64,000 nt of DNA from Leptodactylus fallax (taxonomy: Eukaryota; Chordata; Amphibia; Anura; Leptodactylidae): assembly GCA_947044405.1 (NCBI GenBank), contig CAMRHE010000205.1, forward strand, positions 2,108,001-2,172,000, given 5' to 3'. Below, one piece after another: positions 10,806 to 22,530 of the stretch. The position numbers and the translations under genes were made by a program. The notes beneath the pieces are model-generated. The model made no database searches and was not told the origin of the DNA. It saw only the letters and a list, made by a program, of their open reading frames with translations. How positions within the stretch are numbered: position 1 is the stretch's first letter; each line of letters opens with the position of its first letter.

Positions 10806-11733
10806 ACCAAAGCATTAAGTCCTTGCACTTACACTGCATCAATTGTGAAGTGTAAATCTATACAAGAAGTGCACTTGGTTCTCACTCCCGTTCCATGCCT
10901 TATGATTTACATACTAGGAATCCAAGTGGCGCTTTCCAAGAGTGCCTTTCCAAGGGTGCTTAAAAAAGCACCCTGGCTGTATTACGTCATAGCAATGTGA
11001 TCAGGTGGCAGGTCTACAAATACAATAGAAATGAAAAATAAAACCATGGAATACTATAGTTATTGTCAGTTGGTACGATTTCGTATGTGTAGCTTGCTAG
11101 AACGTGACATTGATGACACGAGGAGAGTGAGGCGAGGGAGACTGATAAATTTTATTGTTTTTTTATAATGTAATATATTTTTTGTTATATCTTGCTGCAT
11201 ACTTGTATAACCGTTGTTTCATTGACAAAACAGTGATCTGTGAATAGCTCTGCAAATATGGAGCTTTGAGATACTGTTATTATATTTCATCTGTGTTAAA
11301 TAGCTCCAGATGATCAGACACATCCATGGTGTTCTTTTATTCATATGCCTTATTGTGTGCCTGGTATTCAGCTTTTGGCAGCACTAAGGAGGGGGTCTTA
11401 TTATTTAGGAGGAGAATGTGGAATTACTGAAATGTAATAAAACAATCTCCGTTAACCATGACTGTCTGTGTTCCCCAGTCCAGAACCCTTAAAGTAAACT
11501 CCAGAAACTTCACTTCTCATAAATGATTATTCAGACTTGTTGATAAACATATTCTTGCCCAGTTTTCCTAAATTTAACACCTGGTGCAACATAATTAGGA
11601 ACAATCGGGTCATAATTTTGCATTTTCAAACTCTTATTGTGAGAGTATCTTCTCCACTACAGGTGAGTCCTTTATAACTTTCCATTTTCCAAGGTTTTGC
11701 TTGCATATTGCGATATTTGTTCTGGTGGACTTA
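10806..11733. other. no gene or repeat recognised
   Basis: About 930 bp of AT-rich sequence with short open frames only. Nothing can be assigned. Confidence 0.5.
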
Positions 11734-12154
11734 AATGGGGTTTCCCATGAAGATAATCATATTTAGATTTGTAGACAACTAAAAAATAATCATTTTTGCA
11801 AATATAATTACTTTACCTTTTGTAGAGTTTTAAAGATTTTTTTCTAACCATCTCACTAGTGACAATCTTTTTGTCTTGATGGGTCGCCAAAACCATGAAT
11901 ACAAGAACTGCAGGAATGTCAGAAACCAAGCCATGATTTCCTTATTGTGGCCAGGTTATCTTCTTGTCCATGTGGTGCCATACATGTAGTGTCCCTGCCT
12001 GATAAGCTATTCACAATAAGGGAATCATGACTTGGTTTCTGATAAGTGACAGACCATAAAAAGGTTCTGTGTTCATGGTTGTATCTATTGACAAGACAAA
12101 AGACTGTCACCACTAAAACACTTTATAACTCTGCAAAATTCTTCATTACTTATA

Positions 12155-13389
12155 CAGTGGGGAAAAAAAAGTATTTAGTCAGCCACCAATTGTGCAAGTT
12201 CTCCCACTTAAAAAGATGAGAGAGGCCTGTAATTGTCATCATAGGTAGACCTCAACTATGAGAGACAAAATGTGAAAACATCTAGAATATCACATTGTCT
12301 GATTTTTTTAAAGAATTTATTTGCAAATTATGGTGGAAAATAAGTATTTGGTCACCTACAAACAAGCAAGATTTCTGGCTCTCACAGACCTGTAACTTCT
12401 TCTTTAAGAGGCTCCTCTGTCCTCCACTCATTACCTGTAGTAATGGCACCTGTTTGAAACAGGTAACACACTACGCCGCCAGGGACTCAGATCCTGCAGT
12501 GCCAGACGTGTCCCCCTGCTTAAGCCAGTACATATCCGGGCCTGTCTGAAGATTGCTAGAGAACATTTGGATGTTCCAGAAGAGTATTGGGAGAATGTCA
12601 TATGGTCAGATGAAACCAAAGTAGAACTGTTTGGTAGAAACACAACTCGTCGTGTTTGGAGGAGAGTGAATGCTGAGTTGCATCCGAAGAACACCATACC
12701 TACTGTGAAGCATGGGGGTGGCAACATCATGCTTTGGGGCTGTTTCTCTACAAAGGGACCAGGATGACTGATCCGTATACATAAAAGAATGAATGGGGCC
12801 ATGTATCGTGAGATTTTGAGTGCAAACCTTCTTCCATCAGCAAGGGCATTGAAGATGAAACGTGGCTGGGTCTTTCAGCATGACAATGATCCCAAGCACA
12901 CCGCCAGGGCAAGAAGGAGTGACTTCGTAAGAAGCATTTCAAGGTCCTGGAGTGCCCTAGCCGGTCTCCAGATCTCAACCCCATAGAAAACCTTTAGAGG
13001 GAGTTGAACGTCCGTGTTGCCCAACGACAGCCCCAAAACATCACTGCTCTAGAGGAGATCTGCATGGAGGAATGGGCCAATATACCAGCAACAGTGTGTG
13101 CCAACCTTGTGAAGACTTACAGAAAATGTTTGACCTCTGTCATTGCCAACAAAGGATATAGAACAAAGTATTGAGATGAACTTTTGTTATTGACCAAATA
13201 CTTATTTTCCACTATAATTTGCAAATAAATTCTTTAAAAATCAGACAATGTGATTTTCTAGTTATGTTTTCTCATTTTGTCTCTCATAGTTGAGGTCTAC
13301 CTATGATGTCAATTACAGGCCTCTCGCATCTTTTTATGTGGGAGAACTTGCACAATTGGTGGCTGACTAAATACTTTTTTTCCCCACTG
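12155..13389 (+). mobile_element. Tc1-type transposon, internally deleted (1.24 kb)
   Basis: The element starts CAGTGGGGAAAAAAAAGTAT and ends with its inverse, flanked by TA (12153-12154 and 13390-13391). The inverted repeats are about 200 bp (12155-12353, 13192-13389) and nearly identical, sharing TTAGTCAGCCACCAATTGTG and AATAAGTATTTGGTCA. At 1,235 bp it is shorter than the 1.6 kb usual for the family, because the 5' third of the transposase gene is missing. Confidence 0.95.
12472..13174 (+). pseudogene. Tc1 transposase, N-terminal domain deleted
   Basis: Homology starts with GLRSCSARRVPLLKP just after 12470; the helix-turn-helix part normally before it is absent. The catalytic core follows: VIWSDETKVELFGRN (first Asp), HGGGNIMLWGCF, then an in-frame TGA at 12765-12767. 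Reading resumes in the same frame through [11 protein letters not shown] (second Asp). A frameshift near 12925 leads to [10 protein letters not shown] with a TAG replacing the expected Trp codon. The gene ends after [11 protein letters not shown] at 13174. At least two stops and one frameshift, plus the deletion, make it non-functional. Confidence 0.9.
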
Positions 13390-13462
13390 TATTTGCAAAA
13401 ATGTTTATGTTTTAATTGTCTACAAATCTAGATATGATAATGTTCATGGGAAAACAAAATCA

Positions 13463-14072
13463 GCCATGTGAATAGCCATTGCAGTATGTTTTGGAAAATT
13501 TCCCCTGCAAAGAAATACTTGGCTGGCTGTGACATTACCCAGGAAAATTAGCTGGTCCCTCTAATGAGATAACCTTATTCAGATATAATGTAGAGACAGA
13601 GAGGCTATTTGGGAATTAGGAGGGATCCCAGTGTTTCAAGCTCACAAACACTTAGTCCTGTAATGTAGTATTTTTACCATCAGGCGATATAACCAAAAGC
13701 AACCAATGGAAGTAATTCTTATCATTTAATACAAAGCCTGTTTAAATGCAAAAAAGTAGGAAAGAGATTTGGTCAAGTTGTGGTAAAGGATAAAAATCAT
13801 AAGTGATTCTTTAGTCCTTTAGCACACATTGTATTATAGGACCGCTCTGGTTTCTCAGTAAAGTGTTACACTCCTACAGTCTTATCTTCTAAGTGCTATG
13901 GGACATACGGTATATGAATAAGAGCAAATGGGAAACTCTGCCAGACGTATGGAAAATATTAAGAATAACTAGAACACAGTTTCTTCCTTCATAGGTTAAA
14001 AATAAGGTAACTTTTAAGTTAAATGTGTTGTACTGTCCAAAGAAATAATTTGAAGTCTATGCAGATAACCTG
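13463..14072. other. no gene recognised
   Basis: AT-rich sequence with no coding signal and no repeat that I can assign. Confidence 0.5.
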
Positions 14073-14301
14073 AAAGGTGTTGTCAAGGTATATGGATTTT
14101 ATGGCCTTTCCTTAGGATGGGCCATAAACACCCCACTGGTGGCAGACTACTCAGCTGCTTCTGTCACCCACACTATACACAACACAGGACAGAAGCAGTT
14201 TCAGTGGGAGCTGAGCTACAATACTGGTGCTTGGCCACTATTCAAGGCACGAAACCCACTGACGATAGGCCATACAATCCATATTCCTAGACAACTCCTT
14301 T
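14073..14301. mobile_element. short inverted-repeat miniature element
   Basis: AAAGGTGTTGTCAAGGTATAT at the left and ATATTCCTAGACAACTCCTTT at the right are imperfect inverted repeats enclosing about 190 bp. The ends resemble the (TTAA)AGGGGTTGTCCAGG family at 17948-18187, but the TTAA is lost on the left. No coding sequence. Confidence 0.45.
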
Positions 14302-15974
14302 AATACGGTCTTTCCCATTGAGAGTTCTCCAACTACCTGGTCGTACATATCCCAAACCCAGGTCACTGTCAATATTAATAAATCAATGGCTGTATATACA
14401 TTTAATTAGTTCAAAAAAGATAAAATACGGTGGTTTTAATAATTTTTTTTACAGGACTGTCAGGACTGTTTTCCCAATGATGGGTCGAAGGAAGGGAGGC
14501 ACCAAGAAGTCACTCTGCCTTGGTCAGGGTACTTAGACAAAGGGCTTTTGCAGCAAACTGCATTTTACCCCTAGTGAATGAAAGGCAGTTCCAACTCTAT
14601 TTTAGGTTTTGTTGCAAGGTTCTAACTTGGAATATCTTTTAAGAATATACTGTATAAGGTAGTCGGGGAAAAATACCAGTTTTTTAAAACTATATAATTT
14701 TAATACCCGCATGGCTGTCTGTAGCGAAGGGAACATTAGGATAATTACATATCTTTGGGGTATTTTCAGACTCCTTGTGAGTGCCCTCTAGACCCATCTG
14801 CATATATTACTAATCTATTTTACCTAAACATGGCCACCACAGCCAGTCATTGACCTTCATACAAATGCTCTAGAGCCACCTGTTCCTTTCCCTTTAAGCA
14901 CACTTAACATGGGCAGAATTTATAAGGTTATTACAGAAGTCATTGCTTGTTACTAAATTGCTCTTTATAACAAGTATATGAGCACTGCATACAAATCTGG
15001 TAGTGAACAACCAGAAGGATCCTATTCAGATTCAGAATCACATATTGCTTCATTATGAGCAGCATTATCTAAGCAGTCACAGGACAAGTATAGAGCAGGT
15101 TAATACTATATAACTTGTACCAGACTGACTTCTACATGATACAGTGCCAACTTCCTTATCAAGCCTTCGACTTTCACAAAACTGACAAGACCAAATTGTT
15201 CATCACAGAAAGTCATTCCCTCCAATATTGTAATTACAGGAATTCAATACAATTCTAAAAATCAGAAATACATTTTTGGTTATTTAAAGTGAAATAAGTT
15301 GTAAAATACCAGCGACATTCTTCTACCAGATGAGTTCACTAAATGCATCTCAGAAGTTAAAAAAGATTGCTGCTCTGCACTCTCTTGGCGTACTCTCTCT
15401 CCCATTCACCAGGTTCCCACTCTCCATGCCACCATACACTTCTTCCTGCTACTGATGCAGCTGGGCCTGCCCAAAGAGTGGGTACGTTATTTCCCCATAG
15501 ACCCTGAGGGCCGAAAATCAGCAGTAAAACTCTTGCATGTAGAACTTTTTATTATAGTTAATGGGGTCTGCCGGGCTCTGTGTGTAACCACTGTTTTAGT
15601 GGTCCACCTCTCCTTTGTTTGGGTCCCCCAATTGACCCAAACAATGGAGAGCAAGTGCTAGTGTGGACCTAGTGTCATCCTGATCAGGCTGATAGCATTA
15701 CTGACTCTTTTGTCTATACCTTGCCACTCTTTGTCTAACTCTTCAGTGATGCACACCAGAATCTCTCTAGTCCTTGGCCAGCTACCACTTATACTAGGAA
15801 CACACTGAAAGAAAGTGACCTAGTAGTCTCCCCGCAGTGAAGTCCAGATCCCCATACGTTAAAGGGTGAATACAGGAGCGGCTACTTAGATAACACCTTC
15901 AGTCAAACTGGTTAAGTGGCACTGTAAGTCCACAAACTACTACCCATGACTCAATGCCTTTCACTGGTAAAGAC
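14302..15974. other. no gene recognised
   Basis: No open frame here is longer than about 72 codons, and none resembles a known domain. A small inverted repeat (TTTGTTTGGGTCCCCCAATT / GACCCAAACAATGG) sits at about 15615-15650. Confidence 0.5.
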
Positions 15975-16510
15975 ATCAACCCCTTCCTGCTGGAGGTATT
16001 TTTCGATTTTCATTTTTGACTCCCCGCTTTCCAAACCCCATAACTTTGTTTTATTTTTCTGTTCACAGAGCCATATAAGAGCTTAATGTTTACGGGACAA
16101 ATTGTTCTTCATAATGGTACCATTTAATATTCTGTACAATGTACTGGGAAGCTGGAAAAAAATTCAGAATGGGGTGGAAGTGGAGAAAATGTTTATTTTA
16201 ATGTTTATGTGACTTTCTTACAGGCTTCATTTTTAAGGCGTTCAATGTACAGCCAAAATGACACAAAACCTCTATTTTATGCTTCGGTATGATTCCGGGG
16301 ATACCAAATTGATATAGTTTTATATACATGTTAACCCATTAAAAACAATACAAAACTTAGCAAAAAAACCTTTTTCCTAGAGTTACCATATTCTGACACC
16401 CGTAACATTTTTTATATTTCTGTGTACAGGGATGTATAGTGCGTCATTTCTCAGGCCCAGATGTACTTTTTAGTTATACCATTTTGGGGAATGTCTATTG
16501 CTTTGTCTTA
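15975..16510. repeat. dispersed repeat (GTACTGGGAAGCTGG type), copy 1
   Basis: Shares long stretches with 51725-52095: TTTTTGACTCC, TTCTGTACAATGTACTGGG, AAGCTGGAAAAAAA and GACTTTCTTAC. Weaker relatives lie at 40620-40910 (AAGTACTGTGAAGCTAG, ATAATGGGGTGGAA) and perhaps 35280-35500. It appears to be a non-coding, interspersed and strongly diverged repeat. Confidence 0.65.
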
Positions 16511-16890
16511 GTTTAGTGATCTTCCAAACAGACTTCTTATACCATTAACCTCACTTTTATATAATAAACTGTTATCAGGGATAAAAAGCCAGGAGTGCAA
16601 TGGCAGCATTCTATTGGACAGTGCAAAAAACTTATTATGCTACATTAATTGCATTGTGCTATGTGTCACATGTACATAGTTTATATGCTTTTGTTATGTA
16701 ATACCCCCTTGTTTGTGTCTGTTCCACTGGGGTTGGAGGAACACCCCCTGTTTGATAGAGCCATGGTACAGCGCAACCTATGATTGGCTGATTAAGGGGA
16801 GGAGATATGGGGGGAGAACTTGAGTACATATGGCAACCTGTAGGGGCAAAGAAAAAAATCTTGCTGCTGCCTTTAGTCTTTATCTCTGGT
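16511..16890. other. no gene recognised
   Basis: AT-rich sequence between the dispersed repeat and the DIRS-like fragment. It could include the 3' end of the DIRS-like element, but no terminal repeat could be matched. Confidence 0.4.
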
Positions 16891-16893
16891 CTT

Positions 16894-17350
16894 TTGAAAG
16901 AGAAATGGTCATCTCCTGGGATGACTATTTATTATCCAGCCCAGATACTGGAGTAAGATGAGAGTGTATTGGAGGTGATGCAGAAGACACTCTTTGGAGG
17001 AGGCATTTATGAGTCAGTTGTCTTGGTATGGAATGAGATCTGCCACAGCTGACACTACCTTTGTGAAAGTGTGAGGGGTTGAAGATATCCCAAAGGGAAG
17101 TGTCATGAACTGAAGATGTAGACAATTCCTGAAGCAGACTACCATTCTAAAATATCTGCGATGTGAAAGATAGATAGGAATGTGGAGCTATGCATCTTTC
17201 AGATCCAGGGTATCGATATGATTCAGATATCTTAGATCTATGATGGTTCTCCAATCCCCCAAGGGTTTTGGGACCAGGAATACTGGAGAGTAAACTCCTG
17301 ACCCCCTCTCGGAAGGAGGAACTTCCTTCAGGAATGTCTTCGGCTATAGG
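16894..17350 (-). pseudogene. DIRS-like reverse transcriptase fragment
   Basis: In one minus-strand frame interrupted by stops, the sequence encodes GVYSPVFLVPKPLGDW, IIDLRYLN, TLDLKDA-stop-LHIPI, LPFGISSTPHTFTKVV, IPYQDN-stop-LI and LQYLGWIINSH. These are consecutive reverse transcriptase motifs, and the wording is closest to DIRS1-type elements of amphibians. The catalytic box expected as YLDD reads YQDN, so both an essential Asp and the neighbouring Leu have changed. About 20 residues between RYLN and TLDLKDA are missing. RNase H and tyrosine recombinase domains are not visible. The internal stops hide this gene from open-frame searches. Confidence 0.8.
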
Positions 17351-17947
17351 AAACAACCGATAATGCCTGGAGTCAGGTGTTCTGGATCTGGAAGGTTGAG
17401 ATCCTATGGCAGGTCTGTGTCAGAATTCTCAATTCAGCTGCGATTCCTTGACGTTTACTGTGTCAACCTGAGAACTAGAAGCTTCTGCAGTTTCAGTTGT
17501 CTCCTGGCCTTGTCCAATTAGTAGCTGAGGAGGCCTGAACTAGGTTGCCTGCTAATTTAGTACTTTAGTTTAGTTCTGAACCTAGATTGCTTTTCTGACC
17601 CTTGTTTCTGGTTATTCCTCTGTCTGCTGATTTTGCCTTTGATGTAGCTGCTTGGAACCAAACGTTAGCTTTGTATTGGATATCTGTTTTGTCTCTTGAT
17701 TCTGCCTCTGATGACACCTCCTGGTATTGACCATTTACCTATACATTTATCCTCCTGTTTCAGATCTGCCTTGTAAGTTAATTGTTGGTTCTGGTTTTGG
17801 TTTCAGTTAGTGGAGCGTTTATTTCCTGGACCTGCAAATTCAGCAAAGTCTATCTGGCCGGATGGCTGGCATGGCTCCTCTAGACCCCCTAGAGGAGAAT
17901 ACAGAGACTTCCCCTTTATCAACATCCTGGTTGTTTTGCTGGATGGA
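17351..17947. other. unassigned, LTR-like composition
   Basis: C/T-rich plus-strand sequence reads like the untranslated leader of a retroelement, with repeated CTGCTGATTTTGCC and GATTCTGCCTCTGATG phrases. It is followed by a short open frame from 17862 (MAGMAPLDPLEENTETS). I cannot prove LTR boundaries or an open gene. Confidence 0.3.
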
Positions 17948-18187
17948 TTTAAAGGGGTTGTCCAGGAATGGGAAAATCTACGGAGGGGCACAGGGCAGGT
18001 GGAACATAAAAGGAAAAAAACATACCTCTCCCCGACACTCTGTTGCCTGTTGTCTCAGTTAGTTTGGACATGCTCCTTGCCTCGGTCCCCGAAAGCCCTG
18101 CGCTCCACCATGACCAATAAGACGCCTCAGTGGTCGCTGATGATGTCACTCACATACAATCCCTCTCCTGAACAACCCCTTTAAGTA
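17948..18187. mobile_element. TTAA-flanked miniature element, 240 bp
   Basis: Complete copy. The left end reads TTTAAAGGGGTTGTCCAGGA and the right end TCTCCTGAACAACCCCTTTAA, forming near-perfect inverted repeats inside TTAA. The interior is GC-rich and non-coding. It fits T2/Kolobok-type (or piggyBac-type, also TTAA) MITEs; the TTAAAGG start favours T2. Confidence 0.8.
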
Positions 18188-19085
18188 GCTTCTGGATCTT
18201 ATCTGTGGAAAAAAAAAAATCTCTATGACTTCTTCCTTATCTGCAGTAGAGGAGGTGGCAGTCTCAGGATCTAAAATTCCTCATGAGAAACTATCATAGA
18301 GCAAGCATGTTTTCTAGGCTTCAATTTGCTAAAAAAAACAGTATAATGGATTCCTTGAACTCTTGCATGGAATCCTGAATGTAATCCTCAACTCACACGA
18401 AAACATCTAGGATAGTGGGATTCCTCTGTGGGTCTAGGACTGCATTGGAGGCTTCTGTTGTACTTGTATCCGTCAGGAAGTGGAATGTCACAAGGTGTCT
18501 GCGCTTAGAGGCAGACTTCCTACTCATGGATTCTCTGTCACCATAACCAGCAGATGATATCTACAACAAGAAAGGAAGCATTAGTTTAGGTTCATAAATG
18601 CTCCAAGACTAAAGGAAAAAGGTACTTTAGACGAAAAACAAACCACACAAATAGGTTGGATAGAAAGGCAAAGACACAAACCATATAGGTTACTGAACAG
18701 ATCCTACAGCAAAATATACAGCCAGAAACTGTAGGGGCTTCAAGGAGACTGAGCCTACCCTCCAGAAGCTTAAATAGCTTAGAATGGCTCCAACACAGAA
18801 TGCCCGTCTATCTGGTCTTCTCCCGTGGTCCCAAGCACCAAGAAAGTCATAGATACTGGAAACCACCATCAAGAGGAGCGGAACTGTGGTGGCCAGGAGG
18901 GAAGGAAGGACACCTTCCCAGAGTGGGCAGACAAGGCTGAACCCTTCACAGGGAGGGTGGAAGTGATGTTATTACACCACTTCTGCCACTCCCAGCCAAG
19001 AGGAGAAAGAAGAACAAAACCTCTCCCCAAAGCACAAAAACCAACAGTACTGCTGGTAGGAGAACATATGTGGGGGTCCACATAC
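18188..19085 (-). mobile_element. possible 5' part of the DIRS-like element
   Basis: On the minus strand an ATG at 18538 opens MSRKSASKRRHLVTFHFLTD, continuing with stops through DYIQDSMQEFKESI, which could be a decayed ORF1. Upstream, to 19085, is a leader with a CTATTTAAG TATA-like box near 18768-18776. Orientation and distance fit the reverse transcriptase at 16.9-17.35 kb, but homology to DIRS ORF1 cannot be confirmed by eye. Confidence 0.35.
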
Positions 19086-19104
19086 TATAAAATAAATAAA
19101 CTAA

Positions 19105-19287
19105 TAAATAAAAGTAATGAAAAATCCCTCGCCCTCTTATCCTCTCTCAGCTTCCCTGTTGTTCCCCCCAGTGTTTGTCAGCATCCCTTCTATCCCTCCC
19201 CTCCTCCCATCTTCAGTTGTGGTTTATGTTTTACTTTTATTGGAAAACTTTAATAAAAACTTTATTGCAAAAAAAAAAAAAAAAAAG
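19105..19287 (+). mobile_element. retroposon 3' end with poly(A) tail
   Basis: A C/T-rich stretch is followed by TTTAATAAAAACTTTATTGC and an 18-base A run at 19270-19287. An AATAAA-type signal just before the A run is the signature of a LINE-type or processed retroposition. The body is too short to name; an L1/Tx1-type 3' end is plausible. Confidence 0.5.
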
Positions 19288-19289
19288 GA

Positions 19290-20560
19290 TTGAAAAATAA
19301 AGAGGAACAATAGCTCAACCAGGTCCCATCTGTTCAGAAGACAGAAAAAAAAACAGTAGAGGATGGGACTTTCAACCCATCTATAGGCTAGGGGATGGGC
19401 TCATTAATTAGTATAATTTTATTTTCATTAAAATTTCCATCTGTCCTGCAAGTACACAGGGGCAGAAATACCCCCATATTGTGCTGCTGGTAGGATGTAA
19501 GGGAAAGCATTGGTGTTGTAAAAGTTTACCATGGAAATGGTAAAGTTGTTTCTAAATTGACCTTATATTGTCAAAGCACCACCCTAAGGCATCACCATCT
19601 GACAGCTTTGTAACGCCAGATTTAAAAAAAAAAAAACTTCAAAAGGAAATTATGATTCTTATGAAGTTGGTATACTGGAAGCCTGAAAAATGGGAAAATA
19701 TAAAATTGTCAATAATGCCAGGAACTGCACATTAGATTAACCTTGAATTCACCAATTTTTATTGGGAAAGAATGATCAGACATGTTGAATTTTCCATTGC
19801 TGATCCTTTTGTTCTAAGTGGAGATAAACTGCCTCCAAAGGTGTCTGGCAGTGGCTTACCTTCTAATTAAGAAAACATGCGCACTCAGCCGAACATGGAT
19901 GTGTATGGGAGGTCAGGAGTTATAGCTGTCAGTTAACTGAGCATTGAGTAAGTATACTATTCAGATTATTTTTATGTAACACTCTCTAGCACATTTTCCA
20001 TATGAATGCATCTAATACTCTGATGGCAATTATTTCAGACGTGCAAAAACACAAATGTATCAACATGCAGTAAGTGATGCCCCCAGCAGGCCCACCCGCT
20101 TAGGAAGGGGGCCGGCCGGGGGCCTCTTGAACCTTCAATTGCTGTTTTGCACAGCCACTTCTTTGGGGGGCCTGCGGGGGGGCCTAGATCAACCGGGCAG
20201 AAATCTGTCAAAACTTGAAAAAATGAAAACAATTGCACAGAATCCATCAAAGTAATAAAAAGCATAATGAGGTGTGCCCCTTGTAAACTTGTATCCCCGC
20301 CCTCTGTCTGCACAAGAACCCACTTGGAAATCCTGCATGTAGTATGAACGATTTCTCCTGTAACAATGCCCCAGTGGGACAACAGTATCAAAAAAAGCTG
20401 GAATGAATCTCACTGGCGGGGGGGTTGCCCGGGAGAAAAACATTATCTGTTACTTTTTATATATTTATGGCCATTATTGTATTTCTATGGAGTATTGTTC
20501 TTATGTTTCCAAGAAAAATATCAGATCCTGCTGTAAATCATCATGTGTAACTAGATAACC
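19290..20560. other. no gene recognised
   Basis: Contains a short GC-rich patch at 20088-20200 (GGGGGCCGGCCGGGGGCC). Open frames across that patch overlap on both strands without recognisable motifs. Otherwise AT-rich. Confidence 0.5.
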
Positions 20561-20565
20561 CAGAA

Positions 20566-20700
20566 CAGGGGTACTCAACTACTTTTAATAAAGATCTACT
20601 GACTGGGGTCTGCCATCAAATGATGGTCCAGCTGAACAAAAAAAAGAAAAAAAATAGGCAAAAATATTTTATATTTCATCTTCTCTGGTGGTCAAATGGA
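20566..20700 (+). mobile_element. hAT-like left end, unpaired
   Basis: CAGGGGTACTCAACTACTTT at 20566 matches the common CAGGGGT.. pattern of hAT termini. No matching right end was found. It leads into a minisatellite. Confidence 0.4.
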
Positions 20701-20714
20701 ATAGAGGGATTAAT

Positions 20715-21080
20715 GTCACTAACTAGTGAGGGGAAGCTAATGTGGCATTATACTGTGTGTGGGGAGTCACTAATGTTGCATTATACTATGTGGGGAGGCA
20801 CTAACGTGGCAATATACTGTGTGGGGAGGCACCAATGTGGTATTGTATTATGTGAGGACACTAATGTGGCACTATACTGTGTGGGAGCACTAACTTCACA
20901 TTATTCTTTTTGGGGAGGTGCTAACGACATTAAACTGTGTGGGGGCACTAATGTGGCATTATACTATGTAGTAAAGCACTAATGTGTCATTATATTGTGT
21001 GAGGAGCATTATGGTGCTTTTTACTGTGTGTGGGGGGGGGTATTAAGGAACATTATAATGTATGTGGGAGGCACTAATAG
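20715..21080 (-). repeat. 31-bp minisatellite, reverse orientation
   Basis: Units like GGCATTATACTGTGTGGGG then AGGCACTAATGT repeat about 11 times. Reverse complemented, the unit reads CCCCACACAGTATAATGCC, the same core as the arrays at 41820 and 1485. Confidence 0.85.
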
Positions 21081-21541
21081 CGTGAATATCCTTCACGCAA
21101 GATCCTGGGCAAGGGCTTGTGGTTTGATATATTCAGGCTTAATTTATCCAAAATATCTTAACTGGATGCCCTGAGAATCAATGTGCCGCATAGCATGAAC
21201 ATCAACCCATAATTTTGCATTCCTTTAATGGGGTTCACAATTTTTTTTTATACTAGTTAGATCAATCAAACAAGACCCTCCAGATCTAATGTAAAAGCAG
21301 CAATGTATAGTGTTATTGGACCGGTGACTTATATTGTGCAGAAAATATTGTTTGATGCAAATAAATTGATCATACCTGGGACCACCAAACACCTGACCCT
21401 TTTATAAATGTCTATTTCATTACACCTTAATATATTACTTTTAATTTCTTAAATATGTGATAGTGTCACACAGGGTTCCCTGGGTCCACTAAAGGAAATT
21501 ATTGTGAATGCTTACCCCCCTTCTATACAGAACATATGTAT

Positions 21542-22040
21542 TGTGGGGGAGGTAGCTTGGTAGCAGCAATGGTGCGGACCCAACCAGTCAGAGACCGGGA
21601 CACAAAGCTCTGGTGCAAATAGGTTTATTAAAAAATAGAAAAATAACTAAACCTTCAGTACAGGTACAACCAGGCCAAAATAAAATACAGCCTTAATTTC
21701 AGGCAAAAGAAAACAAAAGCCTGCTCGTCTGAGCTTCTAACTAAACAGCAAACAATCCTAACTATACGTGTGGCTTGCTCCAGCCACACGAACAAAACCA
21801 AACAGTATTCAGGCACAGGTCTCACCCGACTCAGAGCAGAGGGACAGATCCAGACTCCTTCTTTCACTCCCAGGATCTGCCCTGAAGTGCAGGCTCTGTA
21901 GGGTTATATGGGTCAGTAAAGAGGCCCAGGACTTCCACCTGGGCTGAGGCCTACTAAAAACCTGCCCTGGATCACACATATGTCAAAACCCGGGGGCTGA
22001 TATACCATGACTCCAGCACTTGGCCTGTCACCTTCTCACA
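21542..22040 (-). mobile_element. solo LTR, antisense, 4-bp duplication GTAT
   Basis: The plus strand starts TGTGGGGGAGGTAGC and ends CACCTTCTCACA. GTAT flanks both sides (21538-21541, 22041-22044). Read on the minus strand, it starts TGTGAGAAGG and carries a polyadenylation signal AATAAA (21629 to 21624) about 80 bp before the end CCCCCACA. Length (499 bp), TG/CA ends, duplication and signal position all fit a solo LTR. No internal genes flank it. Family assignment (Ty3/gypsy type) is inference. Confidence 0.75.
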
Positions 22041-22147
22041 GTATGTTATCCTTGTCTATACACAAGTGGAATGGAAGCAACAGAGGTATAAAGGTACCAT
22101 GGTGTGTGATGTATGTAATAAACTGTATATGTTTATAAATGTCTTTA

Positions 22148-22372
22148 AGGCTAAGACCCCACCTAGCGGAAAAACAGCAAAAAAAAAATGCAGCATTTTA
22201 CAATACCATCAAACTGAACAACATTCTGACTAATCCCATCCACATATTGTGGATAAAAAGCTGCATGTTAATTTTACCTGCTGAAACGCTCACAATTTCC
22301 CTATAGATTTAATAAGTCAAGAAAGGGATGCGTTTTCACTACGTTTTTTCCGCAACGTGAGGCTTTAGCCTA
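22148..22372. mobile_element. miniature element, AAGGCTAAGGCCCCAC family
   Basis: Left TTTAAGGCTAAGACCCCACC and right GTGAGGCTTTAGCCTAA are inverted repeats. The interior has A-rich runs and GCAGCATTTTACA. Relatives lie at 33168-33366, 41267-41466, 46699-46890, 46886-47275 and 48516-48757. Confidence 0.6.
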
Positions 22373-22530
22373 AAGGGGTTTCCAGGATCTGAAGATAATT
22401 GATAGGTCATCAGTTTCTGATTGGTCAGGGACACCTGGACCCCGCACCGCTTAGCTGATGCAGGCTGTATATAGGGTATATAGCTGGAAGCAGCGCCGCT
22501 CCTATTCAAGATGTCCATTATCATCACCTA
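22373..22530. mobile_element. fragment of TTAA-type (T2-like) miniature element
   Basis: AAAGGGGTTTCCAGGATCTG, then TGATAGGTCATCAG and ACCTGGACCCCGCACCGC match the left half of the family at 38758 and 40945. The right end is missing. Confidence 0.5.

Larger units (their letters stand above)
11734..13462. mobile_element. inverted-repeat miniature element interrupted by Tc1
   Basis: The left arm contains GGGGTTTCCCATGAAGATAA, then TTTAGATTTGTAGACAA and CATTTTTGCAAAT (11740-11805). The right arm, reverse complemented, has TTTTCCCATGAACATTATCA, then CTAGATTTGTAGACAAT and CATTTTTGCAAA (13395-13460). Without the Tc1 element inside, the miniature element would be about 490 bp. This shows the Tc1 element arrived later. 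Confidence 0.7.

Noticed and set aside
20035..20443. 118-codon minus-strand frame near a GC-rich patch
   Set aside because: Overlaps other frames on both strands, with no domain or repeat of family character.
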